From positions 5,453,501-5,517,500 of the forward strand of contig NZ_CP120683.1 of NCBI RefSeq assembly GCF_030506325.1: 64,000 nucleotides of DNA, read 5' to 3'. A program made the translations under genes and the position numbers. The notes beneath the pieces are model-generated. The model was given only the letters and a program-made list of their open reading frames with translations, had not been told where the DNA came from and did no database searches. This document shows, piece after piece, positions 58,001-64,000 of the stretch. Each line of letters begins with the position of its first letter. Within the stretch, counting starts at the first letter, position 1. The stretch is from Tunicatimonas pelagia. Its GTDB lineage: Bacteria; Bacteroidota; Bacteroidia; Cytophagales; Cyclobacteriaceae.

Positions 58001-58046
58001 ACTGCATGCCTAAGCAGATTGTTAGACATGCAGTAATATTATTCAT
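55041..58046 (-). CDS. TPR-CHAT domain protein (putative caspase-like surface protease)
   Basis: The 1001-residue protein has a signal peptide (ITACLTICLGMQYFLYPVDVQA), many tetratricopeptide repeats (about residues 60-480, e.g. YNTLGATYTLMQDYPKALKSYQKSEAL), a coiled linker, and a C-terminal CHAT domain with catalytic H828 (LLHLSMHAF) and C875 (VLSACETG), then a final membrane helix (about 975-995). Both catalytic residues are intact. The layout places the protease outside the cytoplasm. The ATG at 58046 follows the lipoprotein stop by 16 bases; a longer frame lies inside that gene. Confidence 0.9.
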   Translation of the reverse strand: MNNITACLTICLGMQYFLYPVDVQAQTLTPSQQDSLVQEIEATIYSVYEQYFYTQPDSTFRILETVAQQAETYQLWDIQITSLLQAAWCAEYHTQIDTLQQYLNRIEALTHQHVVALDTLDASGEIRTNVAYTRGSFYYNIGDFTSAIHAFNEIVQPQALVQINDSLLVADVFTYLASSYYRLQNYQKSLTHYRIVDQWLPATSEAPNYQLGYRKTLNGLHQARCYFTIGKYNHQPAAYERGKRLAHQSLAFFNRQKSDARFYNPIRSAINILVSVFQEQQQYDSALHYLSQSLALSSDGSELLLNTYNTLGATYTLMQDYPKALKSYQKSEALADKLLPKKHYQRAAIYTRVGQVLAAQHRWSDALEKYQQALAQLVVEFNASSDILTNPVYRDVGARKELLEVLSYKAEALWGLYQQQPQETTSLQSALEIYHLIGNILDEMRQGFPSVEFKQFIASHFFGIYEQAIRIAYEMHQRQPASGQFLAQAFHFAEKSKSFILLEATQETQAQSFGGIPDSLLEQERTYTRRLSILEQQRDGIADSNSQEAVQLEQQLLITQDARQKLLQQFEQNYPEYYALRHNTNVASLADVQASLPANTVLLSYYLGDSSLFAFGISPNKIVIDSIANLTALGQDVDHLLTFVRQYDWEAIKDSENSQQWAKSGHTLYQQLIGGVLDSLGSKPEKLVIIPDGQLGYLSFDVLLTEPVPETMSTKFGSFPYLIKELPLRYEYSASLYVRQPSPENTISNQYAYTGFAPEYKNTPLLAENTVTRSGAGTEVFYDLLYNKEEVQQVSGLFNSQIFLDDQATEQAFREFAPRSSLLHLSMHAFAHDQDPMYSGLVFSQADTTTEDNFLYAHELYALQLRSNLAVLSACETGIGQLARGEGIMSLGRAFKYAGCPNVAMSLWKVNDRTTQRIVQSFFEQLADGADKDIALQQAKLAFLAKAKGPLAHPYYWASLVLIGDDLPLTTSPFPYTIFIGLALLLLVSIIVLIKKRRKTT

Positions 58047-58062
58047 TGGGTGTATTGTCAGC

Positions 58063-58971
58063 TTATTCCATAAAGGATAAACCTTCTTCATAAATCTCTT
58101 CAGAAATAACTTCACCGTCAATCTCATAAGTAACCTGAATGGCTAATATAAGATTTTCTGGCACTATCTCCTGATCTACCACTACCAGCGTAGCCAAAGC
58201 TTCTTCGTCTTGGTACGTTACTTGTCCTCCAAATTCTTTGCCTGAACCAGCGTACAGGTCACCCTGTGTATTGTAAAGTATTGCTTGTATATCAAGTATT
58301 AATCCTTTCGGCACAATAGTATGAAGCTCTAGCTGAGGGATTTGGCACTTAAAAACTTCACCTTTTTTTTCCATGCAAGGAAGCGGGCGGGGAATTGGGA
58401 AAGGACGACGAAATATGGCTCGCCCTTGTACAAAATACTCATCCAGGTTAACTGAAACGTTATCATCTACCAGTTCTTCCTCAAAGCTTTTACCGTTAAT
58501 TTCGTAAGCAATTTGTGTGCGTAGTATCAATTGCTCCGATTTGGCCTGATCGTCAATCACCACTAAAGAAGCCCAGGCGTTTCCTTCTTGATAACTTACC
58601 TGTCCGCCGTATTCTTTGCTAGAGGAGGCATAAAGCTTACCACTGCTGGTATATAATTCGGTTACTAGTTCTTGAATATTACCATCAGGTACTGACATAA
58701 ACACCTCTGGGATAGGTAGTTGACATCCAGCTAACACAGGGCAAGGTAATGGGCGCGGAAAGCGAGGCAATCGGTAGCTTACGTGATCGCTAAGAGGAAT
58801 AGATTGTCCGGGATTTTTGGAAAGTAGGCCAGGAAGTTTAGGATTGAACGAGGGCAAATCAGTTTTGGGATTAAACCTTTCAGGATGACCAATTGATTGA
58901 TCTTCTTCTTGGCACGCACTGAATAATACAATTAGTAAGCAAAGCGAGAATAGAGATGTGATACGTCTCAT
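58063..58971 (-). CDS. Lipoprotein with a duplicated domain, paired with the CHAT gene
   Basis: The 302-residue protein has a lipobox FSAC (about residue 20). Its mature part contains two repeats of about 100 residues, each starting with an RPLPC motif and a CQ-P dipeptide (PCPVLAGCQLP; PCMEKKGEVFKCQIP) and continuing with similar strands (SSSKEYGGQVSYQE; GSGKEFGGQVTYQD). Each repeat has two cysteines at like spacing, possibly disulfides. It lies in one operon upstream of the TPR-CHAT gene and may be its cofactor, inhibitor or substrate. Confidence 0.75.
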   Translation of the reverse strand: MRRITSLFSLCLLIVLFSACQEEDQSIGHPERFNPKTDLPSFNPKLPGLLSKNPGQSIPLSDHVSYRLPRFPRPLPCPVLAGCQLPIPEVFMSVPDGNIQELVTELYTSSGKLYASSSKEYGGQVSYQEGNAWASLVVIDDQAKSEQLILRTQIAYEINGKSFEEELVDDNVSVNLDEYFVQGRAIFRRPFPIPRPLPCMEKKGEVFKCQIPQLELHTIVPKGLILDIQAILYNTQGDLYAGSGKEFGGQVTYQDEEALATLVVVDQEIVPENLILAIQVTYEIDGEVISEEIYEEGLSFME

Positions 58972-59103
58972 AAGTAGAAAGTGAAGTTTGGTTATTTAAA
59001 GAATAAATTTGCTCATTTATACTCTTGGTTCAACGAAAGTAAACAAATGTCATCAGAATTTTGAAATTTTTTTTTGCATCGATTAAAACGCCAAGTGCTT
59101 GCG

Positions 59104-59111
59104 TATCTTTG
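59104..59111 (+). promoter_or_regulatory. -7 promoter element upstream of the prenyl synthase
   Basis: TATCTTTG is an exact TAnnTTTG match, 30 bases before the ATG at 59142. The nearest upstream TTTG is 27 bases away, slightly too far, so the -33 element is unclear. Confidence 0.5.
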
Positions 59112-59141
59112 CCTAAGAAAAATTGTGCTTTGAAATTATAT

Positions 59142-60125
59142 ATGTCACTACCTGTAAATAGCTACCGAGAGCAAATCAATCAGCGACTGTCAGCTTACAG
59201 CTTTGGGCAGTCGCCCAATGAACTCTACGACCCAATTCGTTACATTCTTTCGCTGGGTGGTAAGCGGCTTCGTCCGCTGCTGGTGCTACTAGCGTACCAG
59301 CTTTTTCGTGATAACGAGCCAGGTGATGAAGTGCTGGTGCCAGCAATGGCTGTGGAGGTTTTTCACAACTTTACACTGATGCACGACGATATTATGGATC
59401 AGGCACCACTGCGACGAGGAAAGCCAACCGTGCATACTCAATGGAATGCCAATGTAGCCATACTGTCGGGCGATGTAATGCTGGTGCGTGCCTACGAAAT
59501 GTTTTTACAGGTTCAGCCCGAACGGCTTCCGGTGGTCTTAAAAGCATTCAACCAGTGTGCAGCTGAGGTTTGTGAAGGGCAGCAGTGGGACATGAACTAC
59601 GAAACTGCCGCGCAAGTAAGTGAGGCTAACTATCTGGCCATGATTCGGCAGAAGACTGCCGTTTTGTTAGGATTCAGTCTTGAATTGGGGGCAATACTGG
59701 CGGGAGCCAGCGAAAAAGACCAGCGGCAGCTATACGAGTTTGGGGAGAAAGTTGGAGTAGGGTTCCAGTTAATGGACGATTGGCTGGATGTGTACGCCGA
59801 CCAAGGAAAGTTTGGTAAGCAGGTGGGCGGAGATATCATTGCTAACAAAAAAACATTTTTACTGATTAAAGCCTTAGAGCAAGCTAGTGGCACCGAAGCA
59901 GAAGTGCTAAATCATTGGCTAGAGCAGAAAGAATTTGAGAGTGAACAAAAAGTGTCTGCTGTAAAGAAGATTTACCAAAAACTTGATATTTCAGAACAGA
60001 CCCGAAGTAAAATGAACAGTTACTTTGAGCAAGGCTTTCAAGCACTAGAATCACTCTCTATTAGCAACGAGCGCAAGTCCACGCTACGCGACTTCACCAA
60101 GCAACTTATGCAACGGGAAAAATAA
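59142..60125 (+). CDS. Polyprenyl (geranylgeranyl-type) diphosphate synthase
   Basis: The 327-residue trans-prenyltransferase has the first aspartate-rich motif LMHDDIMDQAPLRRGKPTVH and the second LMDDWLDVYADQGKFGKQVGGD, which hold the Mg-diphosphate of the allylic substrate. It builds farnesyl-, geranylgeranyl- or longer diphosphates for quinones, carotenoids or undecaprenyl phosphate; chain length cannot be read by eye. A TTG frame start at 59061 lies upstream of the promoter element, so the ATG at 59142 is preferred. Confidence 0.93.
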   Translation: MSLPVNSYREQINQRLSAYSFGQSPNELYDPIRYILSLGGKRLRPLLVLLAYQLFRDNEPGDEVLVPAMAVEVFHNFTLMHDDIMDQAPLRRGKPTVHTQWNANVAILSGDVMLVRAYEMFLQVQPERLPVVLKAFNQCAAEVCEGQQWDMNYETAAQVSEANYLAMIRQKTAVLLGFSLELGAILAGASEKDQRQLYEFGEKVGVGFQLMDDWLDVYADQGKFGKQVGGDIIANKKTFLLIKALEQASGTEAEVLNHWLEQKEFESEQKVSAVKKIYQKLDISEQTRSKMNSYFEQGFQALESLSISNERKSTLRDFTKQLMQREK

Positions 60126-60221
60126 AAAGAAGCGGAGATCGGAGTGAGAAGGTAACGAATAGTGAATAATGGTTAATGACTAATAAATGTTGGATGATGA
60201 GTAGTGAAAAAATTAACTTCC

Positions 60222-60277
60222 ATCAATCATCAATCATCAATCATCAATCATCAATCATCAATCATCAATCATCAATC
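60222..60277. repeat. Heptanucleotide tandem repeat, ATCAATC x8
   Basis: Eight perfect consecutive ATCAATC units lie between the prenyl synthase and rhomboid genes, directly before the rhomboid start region. The array and its 5' flank (from about 60189) match the array at 46612-46722. Confidence 0.95.
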
Positions 60278-60296
60278 GAACAATTGAGGCAAATAC

Positions 60297-60923
60297 ATGA
60301 ATTTATCTATTACAACCATACTAATCATCATTACGGTGGCTGCAAGTCTGTTGGCCTGGAATAAGCCCGAACTGATGCAGCGTTGGATATTCAATCCCTA
60401 CGGGGTGCAGACCCGGCGCGAATACCACCGCTTCCTGACATCAGGCTTCATTCATCAGGATTATTTGCACCTGTTCTTTAATATGTTTACGCTGTATTTC
60501 TTCGGTAGCATGATCGAACAAATCTATACCTATGTTTTCGGCGACTTGGGGGGAGTGTTGTACGTGGGTATGTACCTGATTGCCATTGTGGTAGCCGATA
60601 TTAGCACGTATATTAAGCATAAAAATCATCCGAATTACAACTCGCTAGGGGCCTCGGGGGGAGTGGCAGCAGTAGTTTTTAGTGCCATTCTGTACGACCC
60701 TACCAATAATATTTATCTTTTTGCCATTATTCCCATTCCTGGTTTTATTTTGGGTGCATTGTTCTTAATGTATTCTTACCAGCGCTCTAAGCAGACGCGT
60801 GATCGGATTAACCATGATGCCCATTTGTGGGGAGCATTGTTCGGAGTAGGATTTACCATTTTACTCAATCCGGCGGTTGTAGTCCGCTTTATTCAAGAAA
60901 TTGGTAGTTTTAAATTGTTTTAG
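60297..60923 (+). CDS. Rhomboid intramembrane serine protease
   Basis: The 208-residue protein has six membrane helices with the catalytic serine S120 in SLGASGGV and catalytic histidine H176 in NHDAHLWGALFG, and an HLFFNMFTLYFFG segment (H58, N62) of the rhomboid core. It cleaves membrane-spanning substrates within the bilayer. The gene begins 20 bases after an ATCAATC repeat array, which may affect its expression by changing leader length or shape. Confidence 0.93.
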   Translation: MNLSITTILIIITVAASLLAWNKPELMQRWIFNPYGVQTRREYHRFLTSGFIHQDYLHLFFNMFTLYFFGSMIEQIYTYVFGDLGGVLYVGMYLIAIVVADISTYIKHKNHPNYNSLGASGGVAAVVFSAILYDPTNNIYLFAIIPIPGFILGALFLMYSYQRSKQTRDRINHDAHLWGALFGVGFTILLNPAVVVRFIQEIGSFKLF

Positions 60924-61153
60924 ACACAGGTATTTGCGAGAGGTCAGAAGCTCAAGGCAGCAAGCAATAAGTAGTGACCAGTAACCACAGCTTCAAACTC
61001 CAGCTTATCGATAACTTCAACAATCAGCAACTTAACAATCGAGCAAGCTAGCCATTGAAAGACAGTCAGTAACTTTTTTCTTGTAGTATTCGCATGTTCA
61101 CTACCGTACACAAATAAACTGCTGGTAGTTATTGATATCTTGGGGGAAGCTTC

Positions 61154-61570
61154 TTAGGTGCTGTCTAATGAAAAACCGAAAGGCGCGAAGTCCGATCTGG
61201 AAGAGAAGAAGGAATAAGCACTGATACGATCTTTTCGTAAGAACTTAGGTATGTGTTTTTGCAGCTTATTTTGAAAAGTAGCTAGCGCAAAGACCAGCAG
61301 AAAAGCGATACAAACCACGATTAACAGCGTGTCAGGCACTTCTACATGCAAATTAACGCTCATATGTCCTTTTTTGCCTTTTCTTACCAGCCAGCAAATC
61401 GGCAAGGCTTGCTTTACCCAACTCTCTGCCTCAGTAGCACCCGGCATTTCGGCACCAATGCGGCTTAATGAGCTTTGTCCGCTTTTGATAATAGCGTAAA
61501 GCATTTTAGTCAGTGTCAGGACACGATTTTGATTAGCTTTGCTATCCATCTGCTGGTAAAGACAAGTCAA
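61154..61570 (-). pseudogene. Internally deleted IS4-family-like transposase remnant
   Basis: The 138-residue frame looks stitched from pieces of a transposase. Residues about 8-53 (RVLTLTKMLYAIIKSG...GAEMPGATEAESWVKQ) resemble the N-terminal domain. Then ALPICWLVRKGKKGH resembles the catalytic-domain segment before a DDE aspartate. The end (KFLRKDRISAYSFF) resembles the C-terminal 'RISAYSFF' tail. Large parts, including most DDE residues, are missing. No clear terminal inverted repeats were found. It is a dead IS trace. Confidence 0.5.
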
Positions 61571-61725
61571 GCTTTTTTTATATCCCGGTGGGGCCCACTT
61601 TGAAAATCATCCTTTAGATCGGGAGTTATGTATGTTTAGTCGCTATAACATTGCCGATCTTTTCTCTTTTCTGAAAATCTAACCCCACCCTACTTTATTT
61701 TTGTGTACGGCAGTGAATCTAAAAT

Positions 61726-61754
61726 TGGTCTCCATCAAATTTTTAGTAAATTTC
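61726..61754 (+). promoter_or_regulatory. Candidate promoter of the M20 amidohydrolase
   Basis: TTG at 61726-61728 is followed after 18 bases by TAAATTTC (61747-61754), one mismatch from the -7 consensus, 30 bases before the ATG. Confidence 0.45.
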
Positions 61755-61783
61755 CCGGTATCTATACTACCTAATTTTCTGTA

Positions 61784-63094
61784 ATGAAGTATTTATTACT
61801 ATTAACAGCATTTACTACGCTTGGTCTGTCTTCTTCCGGTCAAGATTTAAAGCAGCAGATAGACAAAAAAGCCCAAGCACTAGAAGAGCAAGTAATCAAC
61901 TGGCGACGGGATATTCACCAATATCCTGAACTTTCTAATCGTGAATTCAAGACGGCCGAGAAGGTAGCCGAACACTTAAAGTCGCTGGGCATAGCGGTGA
62001 CTACCGAAGTTGCCCACACTGGCGTAGTCGGGGTTCTCCAAGGTGGCCAGCCTGGGCCGGTAGTTGCTCTGCGTGCCGATATGGACGCTCTGCCCGTGAC
62101 TGAGCGCGTAGATATTTCTTTTGCTTCTAAAGCTATTGGTGAATACAACGGTGAAGAGGTGGGAGTGATGCACGCTTGCGGTCATGATACCCACGTAGCC
62201 ATTCTGATGGGAGTTGCCCAAGTGTTGAGTGAGATGAAAGATGACTTATCAGGAACCGTCAAGTTTATTTTTCAACCGGCCGAAGAAGGAGCACCCGAGG
62301 GAGAAGAAGGGGGTGCCGAGCTAATGGTTGAAGAAGGAGTACTTAAAGCTCCTGACGTGGACGTTATTTTCGGATTGCATATTAACTCTAAAACCGAAGT
62401 CAATACCATTGGCTATCGCCCCGAAGGAACAATGGCAGGAGTAGATAATCTGGAGATTAAAATTAAAGGAGCGCAAACCCACGGGGCGTATCCTTGGGCT
62501 GGGGTTGATCCTATTGTTACTGCTTCCCAAATCGTGATGGGGTTACAAACCATTGTTAGTCGTAATCTAGAAATTATTAAAGCCCCGGCGGTAGTTACCA
62601 TTGGGAAGATCGATGGAGGGGTTCGGAGCAATATTATTCCCGAGGAAGTTACCATGATCGGTACCATCCGTTCGCTTCACCCCACAATGCAGCGGGTAAT
62701 TCACCGGCGTATCCGCGAAATTGCGATCAATATTGGTGAAAGCGCCGGAGCCGAAGTAGAGGTGAACATTAGGAAAGGGTATCCGGTAACCTATAATGAT
62801 CCTGAACTGACCGCACAGATGATCGGCACGCTACAAGATGTAGCGGGAGAAGATAATGTGTTTTTACGCTATCCGGTAACCGGAGCGGAGGACTTTTCTT
62901 TCTTTGCTCAGGAAGTGCCTGGCTTTTTCTTTTTCCTTGGCGGAATGCCCGCGGGAATGAATCCTGAAGAAGCTGCCCCGCATCATACTCCCGACTTCTT
63001 TATTGATGATAGCGGATTAATGTTAGGGGTTCGGTCCTTAAGCCGACTCACCGTAGATTATATGAATCAGTATGAACCCGAAATGGGTAAATAA
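61784..63094 (+). CDS. Secreted M20-family amidohydrolase
   Basis: The 436-residue protein has a signal peptide (MKYLLLLTAFTTLGLSSSGQ), then the M20 metal site: LRADMDALPV, HACGHDTHVAIL and FQPAEEGAPEGE, with a dimerisation domain (about residues 210-330) and a late PHHTPDFFID metal-binding histidine. These enzymes remove acyl groups from amino acids, hippurate or similar. Export suggests a periplasmic scavenging role. A promoter candidate lies at 61726-61754. Confidence 0.9.
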   Translation: MKYLLLLTAFTTLGLSSSGQDLKQQIDKKAQALEEQVINWRRDIHQYPELSNREFKTAEKVAEHLKSLGIAVTTEVAHTGVVGVLQGGQPGPVVALRADMDALPVTERVDISFASKAIGEYNGEEVGVMHACGHDTHVAILMGVAQVLSEMKDDLSGTVKFIFQPAEEGAPEGEEGGAELMVEEGVLKAPDVDVIFGLHINSKTEVNTIGYRPEGTMAGVDNLEIKIKGAQTHGAYPWAGVDPIVTASQIVMGLQTIVSRNLEIIKAPAVVTIGKIDGGVRSNIIPEEVTMIGTIRSLHPTMQRVIHRRIREIAINIGESAGAEVEVNIRKGYPVTYNDPELTAQMIGTLQDVAGEDNVFLRYPVTGAEDFSFFAQEVPGFFFFLGGMPAGMNPEEAAPHHTPDFFIDDSGLMLGVRSLSRLTVDYMNQYEPEMGK

Positions 63095-63165
63095 TTGATT
63101 TTAGCTGGAAAATTGGCTCCGACTAATTTAATTAGCGAAAACTACCATAACCAACTACAATTTCT

Positions 63166-64000
63166 ATGATCCTGGGCGTACTAAAGGATGCCGACAACCG
63201 AGTGGCTTTCACTCCCGATGTAGTTCAGAAGCTTACTGGCGTGCATCAGGTTTTTATTGAGCGTGATGCCGGAGCTAGTGCTTTCTTCACGGATGCGCTT
63301 TATACTGAGGCCGGAGCAACTGTTGCTACAGCCGAAGAAGTGATACAGAAAGCAAACCTACTGATTCGTATTAAGCCTCCCGATGAGGCTGTGTTGCAAA
63401 ATCTATCATCCGGCAGCGTTGTAATATCGTCCTTCCAACCGTACAATCAGCCGGATATTGCTGAGAAACTCAGTAAATATCCAATTACGGTTTTCAGTAT
63501 GGATATGCTGCCCCGTACTACGTTAGCGCAGGATAAAGACGTACTTTCTTCGATGGCTTCTATGGCCGGTTATCGGGCGGTGTTAGAAGCCGCCACGCAT
63601 CTGCCTCGCTATTTCCCTATGTTGACTACCGCTGCCGGAAGTATTCCTCCGGCTAAAGTCTTAATTCTTGGAGCTGGAGTAGCCGGTTTACAGGCGATAG
63701 CTACTGCCAAACGATTGGGAGCAGTTGTTGAAGTTTTTGATACGCGGCTGGCCGTAAAAGAAGAAGTGCAGAGCTTGGGAGCTAAGTTTGTGGAAGTAGC
63801 GGGAGCTAAGGATGATAAAGACGCGGGCGGTTACGCCGTAGAGCAATCGGAAGAGTACAAACAGCGACAGCAAGCCCTAATTGTTGAAAAATCAGAAAAG
63901 GCCGATGTGATTATCACTACCGCATTACTGCGCGGTAAAAAAGCCCCCATCTTGATTACTAAAGAAACGGTGGAAGCTATGAAACCGGGCAGCATTATCG
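63166..64000 (+). CDS. pntA: NAD(P) transhydrogenase alpha subunit, partial (3' end outside window)
   Basis: The frame opens at ATG 63166 and stays open to the window edge (278 codons seen). It begins MILGVLKDADNRVAFTPD, the alanine dehydrogenase/PntA N-terminal fold, and has the NAD-binding VLILGAGVAGLQAIATAKRLGA, then DTRLAVKEEVQSLGAKFVE. PntA binds NAD(H) in the proton-translocating transhydrogenase that makes NADPH. The window ends before the membrane part, so alpha-1/alpha-2 splitting cannot be judged. Confidence 0.92.
   Translation, partial: MILGVLKDADNRVAFTPDVVQKLTGVHQVFIERDAGASAFFTDALYTEAGATVATAEEVIQKANLLIRIKPPDEAVLQNLSSGSVVISSFQPYNQPDIAEKLSKYPITVFSMDMLPRTTLAQDKDVLSSMASMAGYRAVLEAATHLPRYFPMLTTAAGSIPPAKVLILGAGVAGLQAIATAKRLGAVVEVFDTRLAVKEEVQSLGAKFVEVAGAKDDKDAGGYAVEQSEEYKQRQQALIVEKSEKADVIITTALLRGKKAPILITKETVEAMKPGSII

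Noticed and set aside
61100..61640. Intact insertion sequence around the transposase remnant
   Set aside because: No convincing terminal inverted repeats or target duplication were found by eye, and the catalytic core is missing.

Overview
The window looks like a chromosome segment from a Bacteroidota bacterium, most likely of the order Cytophagales. Three things point there. Two large secreted proteins end in type IX secretion (T9SS) sorting domains. Several genes are preceded by the phylum's TAnnTTTG -7 promoter element. Many families are typical of the phylum (DUF6913, DUF4783, a short H1-like protein, an alpha-oxoamine synthase of the sphingolipid/sulfonolipid type). No rRNA, tRNA, CRISPR array or intact insertion sequence was seen. 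The only transposase trace is an internally deleted remnant at 61154-61570.

Layout. Positions 1-6969 hold a surface-polysaccharide cluster: four glycosyltransferases (one cut by the window edge), an O-antigen polymerase/ligase-like membrane protein, a sulfotransferase, and an orphan N-terminal half of a priming sugar transferase. Positions 7541-9868 hold small proteins, a stand-alone response regulator and a transglutaminase-like protein. Positions 9865-28474 are mostly housekeeping: maf, DUF1015, a biotin carboxylase, an alpha-oxoamine synthase, ligA, a K+ channel, alaS, an M23 peptidase, topA and a sixA-like/holin-like/VTT operon. Positions 28694-39348 hold lipid and hydrolase genes, a cytosolic PAS histidine kinase next to a decayed Sua5/YrdC-like gene, and an 810-residue alpha-oxoamine synthase-acyltransferase fusion.

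Positions 39379-43154 are a ddl-PASTA-T9SS operon. Immediately upstream of ddl lies a RES/Xre toxin-antitoxin pair (43392-44327) bracketed by two 66-bp direct repeats. Positions 44494-51310 form a complete leucine/isovalerate catabolic set (liuB, liuC, liuD, liuA, liuE order), taking a branched acyl-CoA to acetoacetate and acetyl-CoA. Positions 51419-58971 encode a T9SS M43 metalloprotease, then a lipoprotein with a duplicated domain paired with a TPR-CHAT putative protease. The window ends with a prenyl synthase, a rhomboid protease, the transposase remnant, an M20 amidohydrolase and the start of pntA.

The least ordinary signals are the direct repeats around the toxin-antitoxin cassette; heptanucleotide tandem repeats of three different sequences in separate intergenic regions, one of which supplies the liuD stop codon; a 162-bp near-palindromic element at 54624-54785; the two-domain sphingolipid-type fusion; the CHAT/lipoprotein pair; and an acyl-CoA dehydrogenase in the leucine cluster with SCAD-type rather than isovaleryl-type catalytic-base placement. 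All family names come from reading motifs by eye; no database search was run.
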